A stretch of 64,000 bases of DNA, from NCBI GenBank assembly GCA_029959085.1, contig JARWIR010000015.1, forward strand, positions 7,191,017 through 7,255,016. The letters are read 5' to 3'. Of the stretch, positions 1 through 10,923 are shown one piece after another; the stretch's first letter is position 1, and each line of letters starts with the position of its first letter. This DNA comes from Nemophila menziesii. Taxonomy: Eukaryota > Streptophyta > Magnoliopsida > Boraginales > Hydrophyllaceae. Made by a program: the position numbers and the translations under genes. Below the pieces are notes generated by a model, which searched no databases, was not told the DNA's origin, and was given only the letters and a program-made list of their open reading frames with translations.

Positions 1-420
1 TTATGAAAAGAAAGACAACAAGTTAATCAATGATCTTGTTGTTTCTTTAAAACTCAATATGGAGAAGAAGATAGTTGCTAAAATAGAATTTTATTCAACC
101 TTGAATGCATATTTGCATATAAATTAAGTTTTTAGTTATAACTATTAAATGAAGTTACATGACAACTAATATACTAACACAGTGCAGTTATGTAACGGAT
201 TAATAGATGTAAAAGTATCTCGAGCCTTCCATTATGTGATACTAATTCAGTGCATAGTGTTCAGCTACTCATGGTTGAGATGTACAAATTGTAGGTTTTT
301 GGAATATATCATCACTATATTGTGGTCCGAAATATATCCTCACTATATTGTGGTCAGAGGAATTTATTAGGTTTTTTTTTCTGAGGTCCTAATTTGCAAT
401 TAAGATTTAATAGAGGTTAA

Positions 421-520
421 TTGGGCCGTATATGAGTTACCGAAAATCTTAAAGCCTATTATAGCTAGGGTTTACGGTAGTCAACTGAAGGCCTATACAT
501 ATATATATCCCTTTATAGAA
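421..520 (+). promoter_or_regulatory. Plant promoter-like block in U1: site II, telo-box, TATA
   Basis: In order: TTGGGCC at 421-427 (site II, TGGGCY), TAGGGTTTA at 466-474 (telo-box, reverse of AAACCCTA), then AAGGCC and a TATATATAT run at about 499-508 followed by CCCTTTATAG. In plants a telo-box next to site II motifs marks promoters of growth-linked genes such as ribosomal protein and replication genes, so that type of expression is inferred. In U1 the second motif is changed from AGGCCCAT to AGGCCTAT and two bases are missing after TTGGGCCG. The block lies about 150 bp before the short ATG at about 646. Confidence 0.55.
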
Positions 521-1357
521 ATCAAAGTTGTGCGGCGTATATTGTTTGTCGAAGTAGATTTGTGATTTCTGTAGCTGGAAAGGGAAAGAGAGGAAATTAA
601 ATATCATTCGCTTTTAAATCGGTGCCAGAGAAAAGATCTGCGGAAATATGTCGAAATATAATACTCCATCAGTTGAGTTCTCCATCAGATAGATTAAAGA
701 CATAAATTTGGTGGTGGACTTGAATTCAAGTCCATCAGATTAGTTTGGGGTTTTGTCCCAGTTGTAAAAGTTTTGTGAAAGGAAAAAGTCACAATCCAAA
801 TCCAGCTCCAGCTCCAGCGTCTGCTCCAGCTCCTACTCCAGTTCTATCTCTTGTCCAGGTTCCAGTTCCTTCTACTTTCACGGGACCTTTAGGCTCCATA
901 ACAATAATACTTTATCCAAGATAGAAAACTTATATATATTCTGCATATATCTTATTCTCAAGCCATGGGATTTCAAATAGGAAATTAGCTGTAATGGAAA
1001 TTCTCCCTTCGTTGAAGGCTTTGAACTAGATGGACCATTTCGACAACATTCCTAATTTCGTTGGTTAACTCAAGACTTTTTGTAGTGTTAGTTTGTTAAA
1101 GCCTTAGATTGTATCTACTAAAAAATAAGGGCATAAATTTACTGATGCACGAACCAAGTAAAAGGATATTCTTTCAATTTGTTTCTTTTAGGTTTTAGTT
1201 AACTAATATGTTACATAACTCATGTGTTTATACTATTTGGTTATTTTGAAAATAAGACCAGTAATTTATACGTAGATCATAAAATATAAATGTACATAAA
1301 TTTTTAAGTATATAAATATTAATTCTTTTCGATAATATATAATTAATAGGGGCAAGA

Positions 1358-1466
1358 CTTCCATCATATATTGGATGGTCCAATATTCAGAGCATATCTA
1401 TTAATTATAATAACAAAACACATATCATTAGGTTAATTAGGTGACCATACAATATTGGATGAAAGA
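1358..1466. repeat. Nested inverted repeat in U1 (MITE-like hairpin)
   Basis: The left arm begins ACTTCCATCATATATTGGAT and ends at GGTCC; the right arm is close to its reverse complement, about 60 bp away. In U1 the right arm is damaged (CCATACAATATTGGATGAAAG). No convincing target-site duplication was seen. Confidence 0.5.
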
Positions 1467-1919
1467 TATTTCCAAATTATAGAGTTTAAAAAAAAAATCA
1501 AAATATGAAATATAACTATTTTTATGATTAACAATACACATCTTGTGTTTCTCTAAAACAAAATGTTCGTATTAATAATTTATTTATTTTTCTATAAATT
1601 TAAAAATGTAAACATTAACCCTAACCCGTCCATTTTAACTATAAAGATAGGAATTCATCATTAAGGTCTTACGCCGCCACTATTTTATTACTATTTGATC
1701 CCATTCTCTTATAATATGATTTATATTCTTATCCTTTCTTCTCCTTTTTATAATGTTTCTTTAGTTTCCAATTTCGATTTTAAACAAGTGGATTCACTAT
1801 CTTTTATGTCTCAGATCAATGGACATTTCATTTCAATTTAAATGTATGTATTTCTTGATCTATTTTTATTTTTTGTGATAAACTTTATATGCTAATACAA
1901 ATTGTTCGACCGGCTACAG

Positions 1920-2417
1920 AAGACAACAACGGATCAATGTGCTCAGCGATCTTGCTTCAAGGTTGTCTGATGACCCGTCTCTGTTCGACTTTTATGCTTC
2001 TCAAGTAAGTCAATACAATCTCATCTAATTTTAAACATTTGACTCACCATTTCTCATGCTCTCTATGTCTCTCTTTGTTTCCAGGAAACAACTTCTGTTG
2101 GGCCTACAGATAGTCCATCTGTTGGGCCCACCCCAGTAAGTGAAAAAAAAGAAAACCTGGGCGTCCAGCGAAGCCCAAGCCCCGTGTATCACCCCTATCA
2201 GCCCAATCCAGCCTTCGAACTCCAATTGTGGCCCAGCCTACTCTTCCTAGTGGGCCACCACATCCCTACCCAGACTGCTCCTGTGGGCCACCACATCCCT
2301 ACCCTCCTACGCAAGGTATGTGCACTTTAAAAAAAAAAAAAATTGTGTCAGTCATCATGCATAATTCTCTGCTTCTAATCTTTAGTTAGAGACACTCAAC
2401 TCAAGTTTAACTTTTGA
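1920..2417 (+). pseudogene. Decayed AT-hook/VGHHIPTQTA gene copy in U1
   Basis: Exon A 1920-2004, exon B 2085-2315, exon C 2386-2417, with standard splice sites. Exon B has eight A where intact units have six after AGTG, which shifts the frame just before the AT-hook-like motif. It also lacks 11 bp before the first 33-bp repeat and 8 bp in the last one. Exon C reads TTAGAGACAC instead of TTGGAGACAC. No intact product is expected. Confidence 0.5.
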
Positions 2418-3690
2418 TGGCCTAAGTGCACGTGACCTCCTTTAACTATTTCTAGTATGTGATTTTGGTCATACACTGTAATAAACTATTCAAACCTCCT
2501 TAAACTTGTTTTTTTTCCATCCGTTGTTAACTAAGTAATGCCAATTTACTATTATACCCTTTCATATAATTTCTTTTCATGACTTATTGTCTCCTTTCGG
2601 ATCTCTCTCTGTAAAGACATCACCTTTTTAGAACAAATCTTTCTCGACTAGATTTTTCAATTAGATTTGCATACAAAACAAGCCTATTTGTGGTCCCATA
2701 TAATTTTGATAGAACGTAATTTAGGTACTGTTGAATATTATTTTATGGTGTGTTGTGGCACCTATTGTTTTCAATAGTTGTGTACAACTGTAATTAGGAT
2801 TTTTGGTTATGATTTGGTTTAAAGTTTATCGGATCTGGTGGTTCGGTGAAAAATACGTCAATAACTGTACATTTGTGTTGTTTTCAGGTGCGCGAAAGTG
2901 CAATTTTAAGGTTATTATTTTATAACTTTTGTGCAGTTCTTTTATCAACGAGAAAATATATTGAGGTGTTTTATTATTTTTACCCAAAAAAAAGGTTGTT
3001 TGTTATTGCACATTTTTTGGTTCACAATAGTGTTAAGGTGCTGATGTGAGTGCGTGTTTATATTACTCTTTGTGCAATCTTAATTAACATTTCAAATATC
3101 AATTGTGAGTGTTAATGTGCTTATGTTCTCTAATTCTGCAGATATAATAGTGTGCTTTGAAGACCCGAGTTGAAGTCAATCTGGTTTTGTGATTTAATGT
3201 TTGTTTATTGTTTAACGAAAAAGATTTGTCGGTTTTTTAATTTTTTGTGTATTTTTGGGTAATAAATATGATGTAGTGGTTTTGTGATTTTTTCTTAGCT
3301 TTTGATGTTGATTTAAAAGTTTGGATGATTGCAATATTGAAAGGTGGTGCATAAATTTTGGTTGATTGTACTTTTCTTTTTACTGAATTTAACTGTACAA
3401 AAAAAGATGAAAAAGAAGTTCTCTGCACAAAAATTTACCAAAAAACTAAATTATGTTTAATTCAAATTAGCACAATTACGATAAGTTTAAATATTACTAA
3501 ATACATCTTAATAGAGGCATCATACTTTACGGTTGCCTTTTATTCAAAAAGGTCACCGAAATAAAAAGACACTCAGGCCTAGGTATATTAAATATATCCA
3601 TATTTGAGACACCATGAGAGTGAAGATGATTTGAATCATGTGGCATGTCAAATATTACAATATGAAATGTGGTATACCACAAATGAAATA

Positions 3691-3945
3691 CCTACTTTTG
3701 GGCAAATTTAGAAGAAGAAATTGATAATTGAGGAGGTCCCACGTTGTTCTTTGACCTGGGAAAGCTTTCCCACGTGTTGAAATACCTAATAAGTGATACT
3801 ATTTACCATTAACTACACAATTTCTTGCAAATAAAAGAAATTTGAAAGAGATTTATGGAACAAAAAAAACCTACTTTTGGGCAAATTTGGAAGGAAAAAT
3901 TGATAATTGAGGCGGTCCCACGTTGATGATTGACCCGGGCAAGTT
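3691..3945. repeat. Internal 75-bp direct duplication inside the unit (U1 example)
   Basis: CCTACTTTTGGGCAAATTT starts at 3691 and again at 3870. The copies stay similar for about 75 bp, through GATAATTGAGG, GGTCCCACGTTG and TTGACC. The first copy continues into CCCACGTG, a G-box core. Between them lie about 100 bp with the AATACCTAATAAGTGATAC segment. The same pair is in every complete unit and in U9; the open frames read on the minus strand here are shadows of the repeat. Confidence 0.7.
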
Positions 3946-4081
3946 TTTCAAGTCTTGATATAATTTTTGATGATGAATTGTGGAAAAAAATGGGGAGAGT
4001 TTTGAGAGAAAGAAAGAGAAATTATAAAATAATTGTGTTTTGAGTATCTCAATTCGCAACTTGCTATAATAAATACGCTAC

Positions 4082-4391
4082 CACTAATTGCGACTACACA
4101 AGTAGTCGCCAAAGACTCAAAAGTAGTTGTTAGTAATAACTTCTAACGAGTAGTCGTTAAATAATCCAACCTAAAGCGACTACACATTGGCGGTGGGAAA
4201 TTAATTAAAAAATACAAAAACCCACTAGCGACTACTTCTTGTAGTCGTCAAAAACAAAAATTACTAACGTCTACTACTGGGTAGTCGAGAAACATACCAT
4301 GTAGTTGTTAAAGGCATGTAGTCGCTAGTGGTGCTTGTCTTTAGCGACTACATCGCGTAGTCGCGAAAAGTGTAGCCGCTAGAGGCTTGCG
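4082..4391. mobile_element. CACTA-like hairpin cluster in U1, right end truncated
   Basis: Starts CACTAATTGCGACTAC and has GCGACTAC/GTAGTCGC arms in both directions. U1 lacks about 35 bp at the right end, running directly from GGCTTGCG into CACCTACTAAAATC, so the TAGTG end is gone. The central hairpin has also lost its loop region (AACGAGTAGTCGTT). Confidence 0.5.
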
Positions 4392-5919
4392 CACCTACTA
4401 AAATCTAATCAAAGAGCATATGATTCTTAGTTTGTAGTACAAATTCTTTGTCAATAACACTCTTCCCTACATCAATGTGAAGTCGGTTAACGTTGTATTG
4501 TTGATATATGTATATATTTATTTTCTTTAGTCTTATCTCACTCGGTTGTTATGTTATGTGTATTATTTTTTGATTCTTGGGAATCTATGAATTAAGCTTC
4601 AAATATATGGATTTTTTTTCAAGATTTGAATTAAGACAGTGATTTGGATAATGCAGTAAATGCTTTTACTTGCTGATATGGAGATGCGACTGAATAATTA
4701 AATATATCGTGAAGAGAAAAATGATTAAGGTTGATGATGTTGTCTTTCTGACAATTTTTTGAGAAAAAACAGTGAACCTAAAAATGCCTAAGGTTGGGAA
4801 AACTAGCTTCGTTTACTACTTAGAAATTCCTTGGAAATTCTTTTAATCAGGGTATATGATTCTTACTTAACCTTATATGCAGTGGTGATGCAATGGCGGA
4901 GCACATATATATTGTTAGGGAAGGGGGGGCACCGCAAATAAATTTCCAACTTAATTGCAGTATAAGTCCTCATGAAATGCGAAAATTGCAAAGAATGATT
5001 ATGAAAATTAGGGGTGGGGCGATAAGTTAATAATATATTCTTTTTTACAGGGGTATATTATTTATTTTTTTATTTTAAAATGTAAGATCCAAAATGTCAT
5101 GTGGCTCCAGCTTTTACAAGTGATGAGAAGACATGATATTTAGCATAGCCTAATCAATTTTTGGAGCAATATATGAACTTTTTAAATTAATTAAGATGCA
5201 TGACTTAAATAATATACAGTATAGAGAATGATTAAACATATTGGATTATTGGTGAAAATGAAGGTACTTCATCAAGTTTGACTATTTAATTGAGCTAACA
5301 AGTTTTTATATCGATGTTAAAATACTTACTAAATTGGGTGTTAAGTTTGAAATCTGTGGAAATCCGTCTCAATATTAGAAACTATATAGAAATACCTTCA
5401 AGAGTTATGTCAAGCATGTGATTTGGCATCTCATGTGCAAAAAGCTGATTAATTTCTTTCCCATTTAAAGGTATATGCCTGAAATTGGTCCATCAAATTT
5501 TGCGATTTCTTTAAATATGAGATTAGATTTTCTTGGATGATTATACTCTATTGGTTCATATTAGCTGTACTAATTCACGTATTGTGTAAAAGATGGTAAC
5601 TTTTAGTTTGGCAATGGGTGTGTTCGAATTGGATTAAAGTAGTAAAAGCAAGTAATTAAGGATTAAAGATTATGTAGACAACTATTGAATACGCTAATAA
5701 AGAATGTCGTGTATTTGGCATGTTTTTTGTCTATAGATTGTAAAACCTCTGATCTAACAAATATGTAAGAACTCGTTAGGGTACTATTTATCATATATAT
5801 ATATATATATATCCCTTTTTGTTGCTTGACTTGTTTTACATTAGCAGTCACTAAATAATTTCTGCTCCCTAGTTTGTAAAATTTTGTGAAGGAAAAGTAC
5901 ACCTCTAATGTAGTAATAT

Positions 5920-6021
5920 GAGAGAGAGAGAGAGAGAGTTAGAGAGAGAGAGGGAGAGAGGAAGAGAGGGAGGAAGGGAAGGGAGGGGGGAGGGGGAGGG
6001 AATGAAAGAGAGAGAGAGAGA
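5920..6021. repeat. GA/G-rich purine tract in U1
   Basis: Short (GA)n, then a block of GGGAGG, GGGAAGGG and GGGGGG runs (about 5969-6000), then short (GA)n. A TA run lies just before it at about 5793-5812. The spaced G-runs meet the usual pattern for a potential G-quadruplex on the plus strand, and the all-purine tract could form a triplex; neither is demonstrated. Confidence 0.8.
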
Positions 6022-6941
6022 TTAGAAAGTTGTTGAAATGTAATTTTATTATATTTGCCGCTTTTATATATAATTGTTTATACGTACATATCAATCATAA
6101 TGGTATATCGTTAAAAATCATTTACAGCTGTTAAATATATACAGAAGAAGTCATACACTAACAAATTACTGCTGGAGAAGGATGATTAGTATTCTCCTTA
6201 ACACTTCACTTTATGGAAGTTTGCATCATATAAGGTAACCAAAAACTGTAGCTTTAAGTCATTTAGTAAAAAGATAAGGCACTTGATCTTGGGTGGTATG
6301 TATGTATCTAAGCTTGAAAGATGTAAGGAGCAACGTGAAATCTAACAAAGTAGTAGTCCACACCTAGAAGAGGGGAGTGATTAGAGGCACTTTGAGATAA
6401 TTCAAAAGATAGGCTAACCACATAAATTTTGCAATAATGTGAGTTATTGCCCTGTATCCAGTCTCACTGTTCTTCTAATGCAAAATAAATTATAGGATAT
6501 TCTACAAAAGGTGATTATAATTTATGAAAAGAAAGACAACAAGTTAATCAATGATCTTGTTGTTTCTTTAAAACTCAATATGGAGAAGAAGAGAGTTGCT
6601 AAAATAGAATTTTATTCAGCCTTGAATGCATATTTGTATATAAATTAAGTTTTTAGTTATAACTATTAAATGATGATACATGATAACTAATATACTAACA
6701 CAGTGCAGTTATGTAATGGATTAATAGATGTAAAAGTATCTCGAGCCTTCCACTATGTGATACTAATTCAGTGCATAGTGTTCAGCTACTCATGGTTGAG
6801 ATGTACAAATTGTAGGTTTTTGGAATATATCATCACTATATTGTGGTCCGAAATATATCCTCACTATATTATGGTCAGAGGAATTTATTATGTTTCTATT
6901 TTCGAGGTCCTAATTTGCAATTAAGATTTAATAGAGGTTAA

Positions 6942-7040
6942 TTGGGCCGGTTATATGAGTTACCGAAAATCTTAAAGCCTATTATAGCTAGGGTTTACGG
7001 TAGTCAACTGAAGGCCCATACATATATATATCCCTTTATA
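6942..7040 (+). promoter_or_regulatory. Promoter-like block in U2
   Basis: All elements are present: TTGGGCC 6942-6948, TAGGGTTTA from 6989, AAGGCCCATA 7011-7020, then a TATA run and CCCTTTATAG. Confidence 0.55.
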
Positions 7041-7860
7041 GAAATCAAAGTTGTGCGGCGTATATTGTTTGTCGAAGTAGATTTGTGATTTTTGTAGCTG
7101 GAAAGGGAAAGAGAGGAAATTAAATATCATTCGCTTTTAAAGCGGTGCCGGAGAGAAGATCTGCGGAAATATGTCGAAATATAATACTCCATGAGTTAAG
7201 TTCTCCATCAGATAGATTAAAGACATAAATTTGGTGGTGGACTTTAATTCAAGTCCATCAGATCAGTTTGGGGTTTTGTCCCTGTTGTAAAATTTTGTGA
7301 AAGGAAAAAGTCACAATCCAAATCCAGCTCCAGCTCCTGCTCTAGTTCTATCTCTTGTCCAGGTTCCAGTTCCTTCTACTTTCACAGGACCTTTAGGCTC
7401 CTTAACAATAATACTTTATCCAAGATAGAAAACTTATATATATTCTGCATATATCTTATTCTCAAGCCATGCGATTTCAAATAGGAAATTAGCTATAACG
7501 GAAATTCTCCCTTCGTTGAAGGCTTTGATCTAGATGGACCATTTCGACAACATTCCCAATTTCGTTGGTTAACTCAAGACTTTTTGTAGTGTTAGTTTGT
7601 TAAAGCCTTAGATTGTATCTACTAAAGAATAAGGGCATAAATTTACTAATGCACGAACCAAGTAAAAGGATATTCTTTCAATTTGTTTCTTTTAGGTTTT
7701 AGTTAACTAATATGTTACATAACTCATGTGTTTATACTATTTGGTTATTTTGAAAATAAGACCAATAATTTATACGTAGATCATAAAATATAAATGTGCA
7801 TAAATTTTTAAGTATATAAATATTAATTCTTTTAGATAATATATAATTAATAGGGGCAAG

Positions 7861-7971
7861 ACTTCCATCATATATTGGATGGTCCAATATTCATAGCATA
7901 TCTATTAATTATAATAACAAAACACATATCATTAGGTTAATTAGGTGACCATCCAATATTGGATGGAAGAT
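7861..7971. repeat. Nested inverted repeat in U2
   Basis: Undamaged form. The right arm contains the perfect 18-bp palindrome CCATCCAATATTGGATGG, and the left arm contains ATATTGGATGGTCCAATAT, also self-complementary around a 3-bp centre. The whole 111 bp could fold as one large hairpin or two small ones. Confidence 0.55.
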
Positions 7972-8417
7972 ATTTCCAAATTATAGAGTTTAAAAAAAAT
8001 CAAAATATGAAATATAACTATTTTTATGATTAACAATACACATCTTGTGTTTCTCTAAAACAAAATGTAGTATTAAAAATTTATTTATTTTTCTATAAAT
8101 TTAAAAACGTAAACATTAACCCTAACCCGTCCATTTTAACTATAAAGATAGGAATTCATCATTAAGGTCTTACGCCGCCACTATTTTATTACTATTTGAT
8201 ATCTCATTCTCTTCTAATCTGATTTATATTCTTATCATTTCTTCTCCTTTTTATAATGTTTCTTTAGTTTCCAATTTCGATTTTAAACAAGTGGATTCAC
8301 TATCTTTTATGTCTCAATGGACATTTCATTTCAATTTAAATGTATGTATTTCTTGATCTATTTTTATTTTTTGTGATAAACTTTATATGCTAATACAAAT
8401 TGTTCCACCGGCTACAG

Positions 8418-8927
8418 AAGACAACAACGGATCAATGTGCTCAGCGATCTTGCTTCAAGGTTGTCTGATGACCCGTCTCTGTTCGACTTTTATGCTTCTC
8501 AAGTAAGTCAATACAATCTCATCTAATTTTAAACATTTGACTCACCATATCTCATGCTCTCTATGTCCCTCTTTGTTTCCAGGAAACAACTTCTGTTGGG
8601 CCTACAGATAGTCCATCTGTTGGCCCACCCCAGTAAGTGAAAAAATGAAAACATGGGCGTCCAGCGAAGCCCAAGCCCCGTGTAACACCCCTACCAGCCC
8701 AATCCAGCCTTCGAACTCCAATTGTGGCCCAGCCTACTCCTCCTACTGTTCTGTGGCCACCACATCCCTACCCAGACTGCTCCTGTGGGCCACCACATCC
8801 CTACCCAAACTGCTCCTACGCAAGGTATGTGTACTTTTTAAAAAAAATAATTTTGTGTCAGTCATCATGCATAATTCTCTGCTTCTAATCTTTAGTTGGA
8901 GACACTCAACTCAAGTTTAACTTATGA
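8418..8927 (+). pseudogene. Decayed AT-hook/VGHHIPTQTA gene copy in U2
   Basis: Exon A 8418-8502 is open. Exon B 8583-8824 has lost one G (GTTGGCCCA instead of GTTGGGCCCA), so the frame meets TAA in CAGTAAGTG before the AT-hook-like region. The repeat region has lost further bases (GTTCTGTGGCCACC). Exon C 8896-8927 is normal. Confidence 0.5.
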
Positions 8928-10593
8928 TGGCCTAAGTGAACGTGACCTCCTTTAACTATTTTCTAGTATGTGATTTTGGCCATACACTGTAATAAACTAT
9001 TCAAACCTCCTTAAACTTGTTTTTTTTCCATCCGTTGTTAACTAAGTAATGCCAATTTACTATTATACCCTTTCATATAATTACTTTTCATGACTTATTG
9101 TCTCCTTTCGGATCTCTCTCTATAAAGACATCACCTTTTTAGAACAAATCTTCCTCGACTAGATTTTTCAATTAGATTTGCATACAAAACAAGCCTATTT
9201 GTGGTCCCATATAATTTTGATAGAACGTATTTTAGGTACTGTTGAATATTATTTTATGGTGTGTTGTGGCACCTATTGTTTTTAATAGTTGTGTACAACT
9301 GTAATTAGGATTTTTGGTTATGATTTGGTATAAAGTTTATCGGATCTGGTGGTTCGGTGAAAAATACGTCAATAACTGTACATTTGTGTTGTTTTCAGGT
9401 GCGCGAAAGTACAATTTTAAGGTTATTATTTTATAACTTTTGTGCAGTTCTTTTATCCACGAGAAAATATAGTTTTGAGGTGTTTTATTATTTTTACCCA
9501 AAAAAAAGGTTCTTTGTTATTGCACATTTTTTGGTTCACAATAGTGTTAAGGTGCTAATGTGAGTGCGTGTTTTTATTACTCTTTGTGCAATCTTAATTA
9601 ACATTTCAAATATCAATTGTGAGTGTTAATGTGCTTATGTTCTCTAATTCTGCAGATATAATAGAGTGCTTTGAAGATCCGAGTTGAAGTCAATCTGGTT
9701 TTGTGATTTAAAGTTTGTTTATTGTTTAACGAAAAAGATTTGTCGGTTTTTTAATTTTTTGTGTTTTTTTGGGTAATAAATATGATGTAGTGGTTTTGTG
9801 ATTTTTTCTTAGGTTTTGATGTTAAATTAAAAGTTTGAATGATTGCAATATTGAAAGGTGGTGCATAAGTTTTGGTCGAATGTACTTTTCTTTTTACTGA
9901 ATTTAACTGTACAAAAAAGATGAAAAAGAAGTTCTTTACACAAAAATTTACCAAAAAAGTAAATTATGTTTAATTCAAATTAGCACAATTACGATAAGTT
10001 TAAATATTACTAAATACATCTTAATAGAGCATCATACTTTAAGGTTGCCTTTTATTCAAAAAGGTCACCGAAATAAAAAGACACTCATGCCTAGGTATAT
10101 TAAATATATCCATATTTGAGACACCATGAGAGTGAAGATGATTTGAATCATGTGGCATGTCAAATATTACAATATGAAATGTGGTATACCACAAATGAAA
10201 TACCTACTTTTGGGCAAATTTAGAAGGAGAAATTGATAATTGAGGAGGTCCCACGTTGTTGTTTGACCTGGGAAAGCTTTCCCACGTGTTGAAATACCTA
10301 ATAAGTGATACTATTTACCATTAACTACACAATTTCTTGCAAATAAAAGAAACTTGAAAGAGATTTATGGAACAAAAAAAACCTACTTTTGGGCAAATTT
10401 GGAAGGAAAAATTGATAATTGAGGCGGTCCCACGTTGATGATTGACCCGGGCAAGTTTTTCAAGTCTTGATATAATTTTTGATGATGAATTGTGGAAAAA
10501 AATGGGGAGAGTTTTGAGAGAAAGAAAGAGAAATTATAAAATAATTGTGTTTTGAGTATCTCAATTCGCAACTTGCTATAATAAATGCGCTAC

Positions 10594-10923
10594 CACTAAT
10601 TGCGACTACACAAGTAGTCGCCAAAGACTCAAAAGTAGTTGTTAGTAATAACTTCTAACGACTACTTTAAGTAGTCGTTAAATAATCCAACCTAAAGCGA
10701 CTACACATTGGCGGTGGGAAATTAATTAAAAAATACAAAAACCCACTAGCGACTACTTCTTGTAGTCGTTAAAAACAAAAATTACTAACGACTACTACTG
10801 GGTAGTCGAGAAACATACCATGTAGTCGTTAAAGGCATGTAGTAGCTAGTGTTGCTTGTCTTTAGCGACTACATCGCGTAGTCGCGAAAAGTTTAGTCGC
10901 TAGAGGCTTGCGCTGTATTAGTG
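10594..10923. mobile_element. CACTA-like non-autonomous element / hairpin cluster in U2
   Basis: This 330-bp segment begins CACTAATTGCGACTACA and ends TTGCGCTGTATTAGTG; most units end GTAGTAGTG, whose reverse complement starts CACTACTAC. Inside are about five short hairpins, for example GCGACTACACAAGTAGTCGC and a near-perfect one with arms AACGACTACTT and AAGTAGTCGTT. CACTA (En/Spm) elements typically have CACTA ends and many short subterminal repeats in both orientations, which this fits. It has no transposase frame, and the flanking triplets (TAC and ATA) do not match as a target duplication, so it may be a remnant or a partial subterminal region. Confidence 0.5.

Larger units (their letters stand above)
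1..6521. repeat. Tandem unit U1 (first in window)
   Basis: This is the first complete period of the array: the opening bases TTATGAAAAGAAAGAC recur at 6522 and at seven later unit starts. Sub-layout: promoter-like block 421-520, short ATG and Pro/Ala-rich open segment about 645-924, inverted repeat 1358-1466, exons A-C 1920-2417, AT-rich stretch without a recognised gene 2418-3690, internal duplication 3691-3945, hairpin cluster 4082-4391, gene-free stretch 4392-5780 (including a purine-rich patch near 4918-4932), then TA and GA/G tracts 5790-6021 and a gene-free tail to 6521. U1 is among the more decayed units. It shares variants with U9, such as TTGATATATG near 4500 and CTCGGTTGTTATG near 4540. 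The array probably continues to the left of the window. Confidence 0.95.

Noticed and set aside
182..370. Open frame reading QLCNGLIDVKVSRAFHY, present in all nine units
   Set aside because: It has only a GTG start, lies upstream of the promoter-like block, ends at different places in different units, and its persistence is explained by the near identity of the units.
1618..1628. TTAACCCTAACCC as possible telomeric repeat
   Set aside because: Under two telomere units, once per 6.5-kb unit, and altered in U6 (TTAACCCCAACCC).
4900..5060. Purine-rich patch GGGAAGGGGGGGCACCGC as a polypurine tract of an LTR element
   Set aside because: No LTR pair, primer-binding site or pol frame lies around it. 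It resembles a common plant repeat fragment, but this could not be settled by eye.
10383..10571. Minus-strand frame RIEILKTQLFYNFSFFLSK conserved across units
   Set aside because: It covers the internal duplication and AT-rich DNA, shows no motif, shifts frame between units (U4, U5, U6) and has no promoter or splice support.
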